Assembly (NCBI GenBank): GCA_014529385.2
Contig: CM043970.1
Span: 60,069,523 to 60,129,522, forward strand
Length of the DNA stretch: 60,000 nucleotides
Direction of reading: 5' to 3'
Origin: Adiantum capillus-veneris
Lineage: Eukaryota > Streptophyta > Polypodiopsida > Polypodiales > Pteridaceae
Part shown: positions 21,736 to 33,941 of the stretch, one piece after another
Layout of the letters: each line of letters opens with the position of its first letter
How positions within the stretch are numbered: the first letter of the stretch is position 1
Notes under the pieces: generated by a model
Told to the model about the DNA's origin: nothing
The model's input: the letters and a program-made list of their open reading frames with translations, nothing else
Database searches by the model: none
Made by a program: the position numbers and the translations under genes

Positions 21736-22209
21736 GTGCCCAAACGTAAAGTGTACTCTTACCTGTCACCTGGCCCATGTAAACCCAATCCTGTGGCTCC
21801 AAAACAAATTGAAAATCGTGGAAAGAAAAAAATCATGGAATGTTACACACCCGATCTAGAGCTAGTTTGGGTACCAAAGAAAGAACGATTTGTTCCACCT
21901 AGCTCAGGAACAGGGAAATCAAATGAAGCTTCTTGCTCTTCATGTAGTTCCTGTACGCAAATAGAAGCTTCGACACAACCTCCACCTACCACTGTACATA
22001 TCCATACAAGCACGAAAGAGTTTTCACCTCCCGGGGTAAGTTCACCACCTACAACAACGTTGCAAATAAAATCATGGGAGAGTACCTTACCACCCTTGCA
22101 ACTAGATGAAACGCATAGGGCGGTCAAAAACTATTGGTTAAAACCTTCACCCATAACAACTTGGAACAATTGGTTTCAAAAGGTGACGACCTCATTCCAA
22201 AAGGTATGA
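21736..22209 (+). CDS. E2 polyprotein C-terminal tail
   Basis: 157 codons directly after TAG 21733-21735 and in frame with it; the homologous E3 frame crosses this point with a Cys codon and runs on to 48616. The tail has a third W-x-P-K motif (LVWVPKKERFVPP), a Cys/Ser-rich patch (CSSCSSC), a Thr/Pro-rich stretch and a conserved end (AVKNYWLKPSPITTWNNWF). No enzyme is recognised. The terminating TGA at 22207-22209 sits just before an internal polypurine tract. Confidence 0.7.
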   Translation: MPKRKVYSYLSPGPCKPNPVAPKQIENRGKKKIMECYTPDLELVWVPKKERFVPPSSGTGKSNEASCSSCSSCTQIEASTQPPPTTVHIHTSTKEFSPPGVSSPPTTTLQIKSWESTLPPLQLDETHRAVKNYWLKPSPITTWNNWFQKVTTSFQKV

Positions 22210-22211
22210 TC

Positions 22212-22330
22212 TACCCAAGGAAGGGGGGAGTGTTTGCTAACATCAATCATTCACTCGCTCCCCTCTCAACCTTCCTCCCTGACCTCTCAATTCCAATCTT
22301 AGGGAATGTATATATATAGCCTTATACTCA
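22212..22330 (+). promoter_or_regulatory. Internal polypurine tract and TATA box
   Basis: AAGGAAGGGGGGAGTGTTTGC at about 22216-22236 repeats the terminal polypurine tract plus LTR-start pattern (GGAAGGGGGGCAATGTTAAC at 24131-24150). About 85 bases later is GTATATATATAGCC (22308-22321), about 170 bases before the accessory ATG. E3 keeps both: GAGGAAGGGGGGAGTGTTTGC at 49024 and GTATATAAAAAGCC at 49117. The block looks like an LTR head with a promoter inside the element. It could drive the downstream ORF, or be a second plus-strand primer site. Confidence 0.6.
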
Positions 22331-22489
22331 CAAAAAACAAAAATAGTAAAGAGCAAGAGCGACTAGCAATGAGAGAGCACCCTATCAGATCTTACATATA
22401 AGTCCAAATTCACCGTGTCAATTCAAGAAACACACAAAAACAACTCTTATGTTTTAAAGGCCTAACCAAATCTATCTGTCTTGTCAGAA

Positions 22490-22912
22490 ATGGCTACTTC
22501 ACCAGAGGCATGCACTTCTATTTTTTATGAAAGGTATCCTTTGTCTTTTCCTCAAGTGTTCTACGTATGCTACCCTATACTTTCTTGCGAATGGGATTTG
22601 ATAGAGAGCCTTGCATGTGAGAGAAATTTTGAGGAGTTAGAATGGCTGATACGTCTATGGCTAACTAGTGATCCCTACCCAGTAGCGAATGTGTCTCCAA
22701 TGGCACATGCTTATTCTTTTGCACAAGATGAGTATCCACGCATCGTGAGGTTTTTGATTAGCATTCTTGCACAAGAGGATGATGAAGAGGAACTAATAGA
22801 GACCGAGGAAGACTATGGCCTCACGGACAACGATTTTATTTATCTAGATTATGAGGATAGAGGCCTAGCCTTAGGGTGGCCACCCGGTTTATATAATATC
22901 CTCTTTCCTTGA
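22490..22912 (+). CDS. E2 accessory post-pol protein, unknown function
   Basis: A 140-codon ORF from ATG 22490 (context AGAAATGGCT). I prefer it to an upstream ATG at 22481 because E3 aligns from this Met (49318). The protein is acidic. Conserved blocks between E2 and E3 are ERYP at the N-terminus, LACERNFxELEWLIRL in the middle, and YGLTDxDFxxLDxEDRGLALGxPPxLYNILFP at the C-terminus. There is no signal peptide and no clear transmembrane segment, so it is not env-like despite the position. The sequence just before the ATG (TCTGTCTTGTCAG in E2, CTGTGTGTACAG in E3) could be a splice acceptor, so it may be expressed from a spliced RNA or from the TATA box upstream. No known family is recognised. 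Confidence 0.7.
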   Translation: MATSPEACTSIFYERYPLSFPQVFYVCYPILSCEWDLIESLACERNFEELEWLIRLWLTSDPYPVANVSPMAHAYSFAQDEYPRIVRFLISILAQEDDEEELIETEEDYGLTDNDFIYLDYEDRGLALGWPPGLYNILFP

Positions 22913-24130
22913 TTCTAAAAGGGGTGACAGAGAGGTAGGTTAGGGGTCTAGATTGTGTTTTGAGTTTGTTTTTTAGGAGTTTTAATTTTTCACACTGACA
23001 TGCCTCCTAGAGGTATAGTGCCTGTTTTTGGATGTGTTAGGTAGGACTTATATGGATCTCCATCCACATGGCTGAGGACATCTGCTTCAACGAAATGAGC
23101 CACTCCATACCTCCAGGTGTACTACTTTCCATGATTCATGTTGGTGGATATGTGTAATTGCTAATAATGATTTTCATTCTTTGTTTGAGTGCAATAGTTA
23201 TGATTGTTATCTGCCATTATAGATGTATAAATTTGTCTTTGCTTAAGTTGATTGAACTCCAGTTTAATCTTATGGATGAGCCTGGAGATTAGGAGACCGT
23301 GACTTTAGGTTAAGTCATTTACTTGACCACTAGGCCTAGCTCATAAACTTATCCGAGTATTTGAGACCTTAGGAATGTTTTAGGCAGAGAAAGGCTTGCG
23401 CACTCAAACAACAAAAAACACTAGTGCGAATACCAAGGAAATGGAAGCAAAAAAAAAAAAAACATAAGTGCCACAAATGAAAAATCTTACGCTGGAAGAG
23501 AAATCCTGGCTTGAATTGGTACTTCACTCACATGTATTGTCTATGGTACTAGAGCCCTAGAGGTTCCCAGTGTGGGCGCTTTTCCTTGAGAAGCAAAAAA
23601 CCCCGGACATACAAAATAAGCACACACGTCACATGATTGTGACCCAAAGTAAAAAAGTATTAAAAAAAAGAAAAAAAAGAAAAAGAAAAATTAAAAGACT
23701 TCCATTGAGCTTACAGTTAACATTTCAAGCTTTTGTTTGCAGTTGTGAGAGCGAGTTGGCTAATCAAAGCTGAAAAGCATAATTAGGGAATCTTGCATTT
23801 AGATAATCTTCTTAGCTTAGCTAGTACTAGAGTAGTTGTTTTAACCTTAGTCATAGCTAACTACTTGATAGACTCACCCATAAGCTCAAAACTCTTGATT
23901 AATTAATCTACTCAAAGTGCAATTTATTTGTCCTTAATGGCAGTCTAACATTTCATAAATCTTGCATTTGCTCATTTCCACATGTACTTTACATTCCCCT
24001 CATGATTTATGGCAATATAATTCCGCTTGCTAAAACAGTGACTTTGCCTTGCAGATTCAAATCTAGATGCTCTACAACATGGACATACCAAGCTTCAACT
24101 CAATAGCTTCCGAGGACGGAATCTACATCA
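22913..24130 (+). other. E2 3' non-coding region
   Basis: No gene. It contains a GCCTCCTAGAGGTAT motif (23001) shared with E3. A block at about 23461-23640 is strongly conserved with E3 50725-50890 (GGTACTAGAGCCCTAGAGGT core), although the flanks differ. A-rich runs lie at 23448 and 23650-23695. Confidence 0.6.
23461..23640 (+). other. Conserved non-coding block
   Basis: About 170 bases matching E3 50725-50890 at roughly nine positions in ten. It includes the palindromic AGAGCCCTAGAGGTTCCCAG core, in sequence with no long frame. Conservation of a non-coding block between diverged copies suggests an RNA or cis-acting role such as packaging; inference only. Confidence 0.5.
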
Positions 24131-24143
24131 GGAAGGGGGGCAA
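24131..24143 (+). other. E2 3' polypurine tract
   Basis: GGAAGGGGGGCAA immediately precedes the 3' LTR start; it would prime plus-strand synthesis. E3 has the same tract at 51428-51439. Confidence 0.85.
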
Positions 24144-24726
24144 TGTTAACCCTCGTGGCTCACGGACACCCTATCGCCTACGACGGACACTGTAACCGTA
24201 TTATTTATTTAAGTAGAGTCAGGCACCGGGCTTGTCGGTCCAATAGGGAAAGGTAGAGTGATCGCCGATGAGAGGCGCACTCTAACACGAAAATGCTAGG
24301 GTTAGTTGGCTAAGCATGGGCGCCCAAGTGTGAATGGGGTGAGCTCACATAAAAGCCAATTAAACCTAAAATTGAGTCATTCTCTCATTGTGCAATAGAA
24401 GCTGCTCTTGCTCCATCTCCACCTTCTCCTTCACCATCTCCTTGTGTGCGTGCGTGTGTGAGAGAGAGAGAGAGAGTGTGAGAGTGTGTGTGCGATCGAG
24501 CGTTGCGGCGGCACGACGGCGGGGAGGCGGTTGAGCGCGGCGTAGCGGCGTCTCCCTCGTCTTCGCGGCGAGGAATCCACCACGAAGGCGAGCGTAGAGC
24601 GGTGAGTGACACACCCTTTGCTCTCTTGAGCTTGCTAGTTTAGGCTTGTTGTGTGCTTGGAGCCATTTGTGGCTTGCACACGGTGTATTGGCAAGTCCCT
24701 TGCTTCGACAGTGCGGCAAGGAGCGC
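24144..24726 (+). repeat. E2 3' LTR
   Basis: Direct copy of the 5' LTR. It starts TGTTAACCC and loses its last few bases at GGAGCGC, where the inverted LTR takes over. Differences from the 5' LTR are few (for example AGGCACCGG/AAGCACCGG, CGTCTTCG/CTTCTTCG, CAGTGCGGC/CAATGCGGG and GA-run length). Confidence 0.92.
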
Positions 24727-25400
<674 letters not shown>

Positions 25401-25405
25401 ATGGC
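25401..25405. repeat. E2 target site duplication, right copy
   Basis: ATGGC directly after TTAACA of the inverted LTR, identical to 11407-11411. Confidence 0.85.
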
Positions 25406-25875
25406 ATCTTATCTGAGTAAAATAAATGTGGATCTTTAGATGGTGCGAATCGGGAACTCATCAGGCATCCAAATCAGAAAAGTCATCTAGAGAAGGGCCG
25501 TGTATCTAAAGTAAACAGAGCACCAAAATCTGAAGTTTTTGGGAATATATCCAATAATGATTACAAGGACTGGAAAATGCATACGCAACACATCAATAAT
25601 GTTTTTCTTTCCCTGGGGTGCAAGAGGAGTGGGACATTCATTGCCCAACAACCAATTTTACTTGATATTTTTCCCACACCCAAGCAGTACAAGCAACCAT
25701 GAACTCAGTTTGTTGCTTTATGCTTTGACTACATATAGACCAATGAGAAACCACCCATAATTGATCGATTAGCTTCAAACCAAACCCCAAATCTGCTTTA
25801 ATCAAACCCTGCCAACCCAACATGACCCAAAACTATTAAAACTATGTTATCGACAATAGAAAACCTCGTTGAGCC

Positions 25876-25935
<60 letters not shown>

Positions 25936-25989
25936 ATTATCGTTCTCGAAGGTCAAATATGACCTATGGGACCAAAGTGACATGAGATG
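25406..25989. other. Unassigned sequence with (GA)n
   Basis: Continuation of the E2 target sequence. No gene is recognised. It contains a GA run at 25880-25931. Confidence 0.5.
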
Positions 25990-27240
25990 TAGTATGTATG
26001 TAGTTGATGAGTGATTCTTGATGCTCCAAAATTGTGGTGATGAAAGTCACAATGGAGAGCCCAAATTGTGGCTGGGAGAGGAAAGTTTGTAGGTCTAAGT
26101 CATGGCTAAAAATGTGAGGGAAGCAATTTGGATGTGACCAAAAGTTGAGCACTCTAGTAGTGTGTGGTACTCATAGTCTCAAATTTGCAGTGAACATAAT
26201 GTGCACAATTGATTTGACTCTTCTCCATTTCCCCAACACCCTCTCGCACCAAAGGGAGTGAGAGCTAAGTTGAATGGTTGCGATAGTGTATATTGCTGAC
26301 AAGGGAATAGACTCAAGCATGTAAGGGTGAGTATGGTTTCCTATTTCAATGAACATGGTTTTGTGGTTGGGGGCAATATAGGTGGTGTAATGTACAAAGA
26401 GTGACCCATTGAATTCCTTCCAAGCCATAATACAATGGCATTGTAGGAAAGCTTAATTCACTTGGAAGTCTATTGAGGCATCATATAGCAAGTGTAATGC
26501 ATCCCATCTCCCAAACCACTTCTTTATATCTTGCATCCATCTAGTGCTCAAGATCATGCTTTTATGCATCTTTTGAACTTTTTTGCTTGCTTCCCATGCA
26601 ATTGTAGGAAGTCGATGTGAGGGATTTGACGCAAATTTATCATTTACTCCACAACCCTTTCCATGCCCATAACCTCAATTTAAAGAGATCCCGACTCAAG
26701 AAGTAGGAGCATATATGGTATTTGTGACTTAACTTGGAGAAAGTTTGTAAGAAAACACTTTTAAACATTCTCAAACTCTTTCCAAGTAGACCTTGAGATG
26801 CTCTCGCCCCACACGTCAAATCCATAAAGAAGAACATGTCACCAATGTGTCAAAAAGGTACTTCTTGAGAACCCAACACTTGAAGTTTCCCTCATTACAC
26901 ATATTCTCAAATGCATTGTATGCTCTCTTTTCCGCTTCCAAACAACACATTGCACATTCATCCCACTATGACTGGACTGAACCTCAAGGCCAAGGTACTC
27001 AACAACTTCAAGTGTCTCATTGTTGTACACAATGCATGGCTTCTCCTTATGGTTGGCTTTCACAAGCATAACCTTTGTTTTGGATTCATTCACAATGAGC
27101 TCACTATGTAAGCAAAAGTTCTCAAGGACAACCATAAGCTTTTGTGCATCCTCTAAAGTGTGCGCCATTTGTATTTTCCTCTTTCCTTTCCCTTTTATCA
27201 CACACTTCACCTTCCTCTTCTTCTCCTCCATGTCCTTAGC
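25990..27240 (-). pseudogene. LINE reverse transcriptase, 3' half
   Basis: Minus strand. 27231-26839 reads MAHTLEDAQKLMVVLENFC, then LIVNESKTKVML and VEYLGLEV, the part of a non-LTR retrotransposon RT after the catalytic xADD box. The following residues, across a frame change near 26840, continue as KRAYNAFENMCN, KCWVLKKYLFDTLVT, and VMGMERVVE further on. The left end (near 26170) reads like the Cys/His-poor C-terminal domain (HTLLECSTFGHIQ). The upstream ADD box, endonuclease and ORF1 are absent; several stops and frameshifts are present. It is a 5'-truncated, dead LINE, the usual product of target-primed insertion. Confidence 0.75.
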
Positions 27241-27974
27241 ATGTCAAGAGCAAGAGAGAGGCCAATAGAGCTTCCCATGTGAAGCCCTTCCGTTCATGAG
27301 AGAGAGCCATTGAAACCCGCCTCCCCCCCCTTCTGTTTCCTTTGTTGCTGCCCTTCAAAACTTTTTCCCTTCCAATATTTCACAAAAATAAGTGGCCCCT
27401 TTTTAGTTCAACCACTAGTTCATAGTGGGCCCACGTGAAGTGACCTCTCTTGTCCAACATAAGGTGGTCCAATTGGCCAATGACATGCCCAACAACGGCC
27501 GCCACTAAGTCACCGTCGACCATTGCCATCATTAGTGGTGTTTCCAATAGATGTCGCAGCAGTGCCTTGCGCACAAGCGCATGAGAGAGCCTAGTTGGAC
27601 ACCATAGCTAGGGAGCTTTATGCTAGACCCAATTTGTGATACCCATTAGGTAATTGATAATGCATTTTTTGCTAACAGGTGACATCTCTTAGTGCTTCGC
27701 TCCCTTTGAACTCAAAAAATAAATAAATGGGATGTTCTATATGATAGAATAAAATGGAAATTCACATTTTTCAACATAGAGATCCCCCCAAGAAATTAGC
27801 TTTACTTTGGCTCAACATTACAAAAGGGACTATGGACGCCCTCAAGGCTCCAAAAAATCTATATGTTTCTATAATCTATATGTAGAGTGCCCTTTACACG
27901 TGTCAACAACTGCGAGATGAAGGCTAAAGTCCAAAACGAGAAGAAGAAGAAGAAGCTCCTCTGCGCACGATAAA

Positions 27975-28010
<36 letters not shown>

Positions 28011-28110
28011 CCACCAAAGGCAAAGGCGGCCGGCGGTACTAGTATTATATTAATGGGACTGACTAGATTAAAGGACATCTTACACTAATGCCCTAAGCTC
28101 TAATGGAAAA
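27241..28110. other. Unassigned sequence with (GA)n
   Basis: No gene recognised. GA run at 27975-28010. The stretch 27290-27600 may belong to the region upstream of the LINE fragment but has no clear frame. Confidence 0.4.
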
Positions 28111-28259
28111 TTATGACCCCTTGGAAATTATATGGGCTGCCTCTCTCCCTTCCCTCACCGCGGAAAGCTTTACGCAAGGCCGGGCACGCACACCATCTCT
28201 TCATCACACAGGGAATCGAGCGAACCCCAACTTTGAGAACTTGCTTCTTCACGTTTATG

Positions 28260-29075
28260 GCGAGTGTGGTGCTGGATGAGCTTTTCAATCCCTGCATCTC
28301 TTGTCTTGCCTTGCTTGCATCTCTTGTCCTGGAATTTCGCCATTAAAGCTCGTCAGGCTCTTCAGGGAGATTCCCTCCAACTCTTTGTACACATGCAGAA
28401 TTTGGCCAAAGAAGTATGTCTATATCAGGCTCTTTACTTCAAAGCAGGCATGTCTATCCATGCCTGCATTTGCAGCATCAAACTTGGCGCAAATATGCCT
28501 TGCCCACAACTCTCATCATAATGAATGGAAATTGTGGTGAGCCTGGTGAGAAAATTTGCATAGCTACATAAGCTGCAATGCTTTTGATCCAAATGCCATG
28601 TCAGGAACTGCTCTCACATGTACAGAAAATGTGGTAGCATGCCAGATGCAGAGAATGTTTTCAAAAGAGTACGCACATGAAACATCATGTCATGGTCAAG
28701 CCTGACGCGATTCCGCGAGTAGCCATGCCGGCTTGCAAAAAGGTTGCCGCTGACTACTTGCTATGAAGCGAGAGGACGGGATTGTGACAAACATTGACCA
28801 CAACCATTGTCTGATTGATCTTCTAGGGAGGACGGGTACGTTGGTCGAGACAGAAGAGTTGATTCGGAATACGCCAATAGAACCTTGTGTTGCATCATGG
28901 ACCCCCTTTTGGAAGAAAGAGGTAGATTTGATGCATCAGAGTGAGTCAAATTTTGCATTTTTCATATGCAGCTAGAAGAAGGGTGGATGATGGAGAGGAT
29001 GTGTTAAGAAGGATGAGAAAAAAACATGAAGCAGTCAAAGCGGTTGGTAGATGTGTCTTGATTGATAATACTCGA
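28260..29075 (+). pseudogene. PPR (PLS/E-class) gene relic
   Basis: Plus-strand frames carry pieces of a pentatricopeptide repeat protein: GDSLQLFVHMQNLAKE and SIHACICSIKLGAN (28360-28500); then MYRKCGSMPDAENVFKRV (from 28619), a classic L/S repeat; then NIMSWSS after a stop; then DGIVTNIDHNHCLIDLLG and LVETEELI (28770-28870), which match the last repeat and E motif of PLS-class proteins. PPR proteins bind organelle RNA, and E-class members take part in C-to-U editing. Several stops and frameshifts and no start or transit peptide show that this is a remnant. After 28975 a basic stretch (RRRVDDGEDVLRRMRKK) may be an E+ remnant. Confidence 0.75.
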
Positions 29076-30954
29076 CGCAAACATCACAATTCACATATAA
29101 ACCACAATGCTCTTTGAGGGGTCAAAGGGTGACATAATGCCACAGGATATTTGCAAATCGTTCATCAACAAAGTTTATTGACGGTTTTTTATATGGATAA
29201 CCCAATTGAAGCAATATACATCATTCTTCGTTGCATTGTCCAATGTCTGGTTTCCACTATCACAGCTACACAATGCCAATCAACGCTAAAAAAAACCTAG
29301 CTTTAGGGTAATCCCATATAAGTTTTGAAAATTTACCTTTAAATTTCAAATTGAAGGTAAGATAACCTTCAAAATTTGAAAAATTCTGGTGGAAAAACTT
29401 TCAAAATATAGTCAATACACCTCTTAAATTTTCAAATTGTAGGTTTACCAAGTGTTCAGAAAGTAGTTTATTTTGAGCACAGAGTGTCATGCTTTAAAAC
29501 CAGTTTAGGGTCTAAACCACACTCACAGGAATTACATATTTCATTTCATGTATCAATATATGGATCTTTAAAGTTGGGAGTGGATACAAAACACATGTAC
29601 AAAAGAATGCAAACCTTCGATCAGCCCGGTAATGATGAATTTTGGCAAGAAAACATTAGAGTGCCTGACAGGAGGAAGAACGAGTCCTGTGAATTGTAGT
29701 CAACATCTTCAACACTCAGAAGGACCAACGGTGTCAATATCACAGCACAAACCTCAGCAAGATACATGAGTGCTGCATAGATGAAGCAAAGAAGTAACCA
29801 TTATGACCAAAGTTGTCACTCAAATCTGCCCCTAATAGTTCGAGGAAACATGAGAAGATTATTTAGCGTCGTCCCACTGATTAGTGCAAGGGTTGTCACT
29901 TCACCGTGAATGAACAAAACAACCCCATTTCTTTCATAAACCAATAACCTTTTTCCAAACTTCAAGTTTTTAAGCCCCTGCTATCACACTTCTGTAACTA
30001 TTTGAAATCAAGAAAGAACCCACCCTAGCTGAACTCAATCGGTACACTTACACCTTTGAGGAGTTCGTGATAACATCACGGAAACAAGCATCAGCAGTCG
30101 ACCAGTGGTGCACTAAATGGTCACACGTGCACCAACTATCAATAACATGTTCCCATGCCAGCTTGCCAGAATCGGCATAGTTACAAAAACAATTGCATGG
30201 GGTCATATAAGACAAATAACTGATGCACATGTGCCCATGCATGAGGCACGGTTATTTCAAAAAGTAATGATAACTATGCATCACATGACCACTGCCTAAG
30301 GAATGGGACTTCAACATGGAGCCAAAAAGTTCCTTGCAAAAGGACAAAGACATCAGTCACGTCTACCAATGATGTTACAAGACAAAAGGACTACTTAAAA
30401 CAAAACCCAGCATTCAATCTGTGGTATGCTCAACCAGTAAAATGGCACACAGAATTGATTGCAACAAAGTTTTTGGGAAAGGCAGGCAAGCTTTCATCAA
30501 AGATAACTTGCATGCTGAATGGCGAGAAACTGGAAGGCTTTCATACTGTAATTATCCGTTCCATAACAATGCATGGCTTCCATTAACTACTGTTTCACAA
30601 TACAAGCGCAATGAAGAGAAAACACCTACATGGGGAGGTTTGCAGAGTAAACAATGGACCTCCGTGATATTGCACATTGATTACAAAAATTTGTGACTAG
30701 CTGAGTCGATTCCACACGTACCAACTATCAGCATGTAGAAAATACCAAAAACTACAGGACTTCAATGCCACCCATTACAAATTATAGATAACAACCAAAT
30801 TCCATCAAGAATTACATTTACCAATTAAATGTTGAATGTCATTGTTAGCTTGTTAAATAATCTCAAAACAGGGATGTCTTGTATTCCCACAGTACATATG
30901 CCAAAGTTGCTTCCACAAAACTGGCCGGCCTTGTTTGGCTCTTAAGCCATAAAA
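29076..30954. other. No recognised gene
   Basis: About 1.9 kb with moderate AT content, no long frames and no repeat shared with the rest of the window. The right few hundred bases are the 3' flank of the minus-strand aminotransferase gene and probably include its 3' UTR. No clear polyadenylation signal or retroposed poly(A) tail is visible close to the stop. Confidence 0.5.
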
Positions 30955-32442
<1,488 letters not shown>

Positions 32443-32474
32443 TCACTCAGTTGTCCGGCAGAACAAACGAGAGA

Positions 32475-32612
32475 GAGAAGAAGAGAATTTTAACGTCGTA
32501 AGAAACTATCCCAAGAGACCTTAAAAATCTATCCAACGAGGAGAGTTGAACTCAAAACCTCTTATTCAAGAGGGAAATGACATTACCAATCTACCACACT
32601 TGGGTGATAGAA
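32475..32612 (-). repeat. tRNA-derived SINE
   Basis: On the minus strand the right part reads like a tRNA gene: GTGGTAGATTGGTAATG (A-box-like, near 32605-32585), an anticodon-arm-like CCTCTTGAATAAGAGG, then GAGTTCAACTCTCCTCG (B-box-like, 32553-32537). A non-tRNA tail follows to a TCTC-rich end near 32475. It lies just upstream of the aminotransferase start. A second copy of the body is at 32657-32742. Confidence 0.6.
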
Positions 32613-32656
32613 AGGTTATACCATTTTCTCTTTTTATTGACCACACTTACACACAC

Positions 32657-32742
32657 GAGAAGAAGAGAATTTTAACGTCATAGGAAACTATCCCAAGAGA
32701 CCTTAAAGATCTATCCGACGAGGAGAGTTGAACTCAAGACCT
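32657..32742 (-). repeat. Second partial SINE copy
   Basis: 86 bases repeating 32475-32560 with about five differences. The tRNA-like head is replaced by a GA microsatellite (32746-32788). Confidence 0.7.

Positions 32743-32745
<3 letters not shown>

Positions 32746-32788
<43 letters not shown>
32746..32788. repeat. (GA)n microsatellite
   Basis: About 21 GA units exactly at the junction between the SINE copy and the truncated end of E4 integrase. Confidence 0.95.
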
Positions 32789-32789
<1 letters not shown>

Positions 32790-33941
32790 ACATGCAGGGT
32801 CCCGATCGGTACAAATATGGACTTGGGTGATCCAAAGATAAAATCCATGGATATACTTTCCCATGGGGAATCAGATATAGGCAATGGCTGAAGCAAGCTA
32901 AGTTGCTTCCCTCTATCAAACTTTGTCTTTTGATATACAATGCATTTGGCAACATAGTTTGGTATGTCTGCCTTAATTGTTGGCTAATAAAAGTACATCT
33001 CTACTCCCTTGAGAGTAGCTTGAATCCCTCTATGTCCCGCATACATGAGATTCGTACATAACCTTTTCATGTAAACTCTGTGTAACACATAATATGTTTC
33101 CATAGAGAAGATAACCATCTTGCACATTGTGTGGTTCCTCTTCCTTCCCTAGTGCAATAGCTGACATTACGTCTTTGAAGTTTGGATTCGTAGAGCAGAC
33201 TCATCTATCATAAAGGATAGATCATTGTGAGTAGCTATTAATACAGCATTCACCCTTGGCCTTCGTGAAAGTGCATCGGTCACTTAGTTGTGCTTACCGG
33301 CTATGTGAGCAATATGAAAATTAAACTCTGAGAGAATATTTACCCATCTCATTAGCTTATCGCATAATTTAGTTAAAGTATTCAAGACTTTGATGATTTG
33401 TGCTCAAAACAAATGAAGTGCCTAGGAGATAATGCTTCCAAGCATTTAGGACATGTAAGATAGCTAAAAGCTCTTTTTCATATATACCTAGATTATTTTC
33501 TTGGTCATCCAATCTCCTACTTTCATATGCTATGGGATATCCTTCTTGAAGCAAAACAGCTCCAAGGCATTGTCCACAAGCATCACAATGGACCTCAAAA
33601 GCCTTTGAAAGGTCTAGTAATATTATCACGGGTTGAGAGATAAGCTTTGCCCCTAAATTTTCAAAATTTTCATTATCTTTTGCAGCCCATACAAATTTAA
33701 CATTCTTTTTGGTCAAATCATACAATGGGCTTTCTATGAACGAGAATTTTTCTACGAAGCGTCTATAGTATGCACACGTTCCTATAAAGATTCTTAATTC
33801 ATGTAGATTCGTTGGTATAGGCCACTCTTTTATTACCTCCAACTTTGCAAGGTCCATTCGGATCCCTGCTTGAGAGATAATATGACCTAAATATTGAATC
33901 ACTTTTAAGAAAAACTTGCTTTTTTCATGATTAATGTAAAG
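32789..33941 (-). pseudogene. E4 RT thumb, RNase H and integrase start (left part)
   Basis: Minus-strand frame from 33941: KLYINHEKSKFFLKVIQYLG is the RT thumb, followed by GTCAYYRRFVEKFS, then RNase H (CDACGQCLGAVLLQEGYPIAYESR, EKELLAILHVLNAWKHYLLG). To the left, in other frames, are the RNase H end (VTDALSRR near 33270), an integrase zinc region and the start of the core (SWESISMDFIFG-like near 32850). The element stops at the GA run. It is the left part of E4; its RT continues at 52446 beyond E3. Confidence 0.85.

Noticed and set aside
22490-22912. Envelope protein
   Set aside because: It has the right position, but no signal peptide, no transmembrane helix and an acidic soluble composition.
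32537-32612. Functional tRNA gene
   Set aside because: The acceptor stem is not formed and the body is followed by a non-tRNA tail that is repeated nearby, so it is a SINE.
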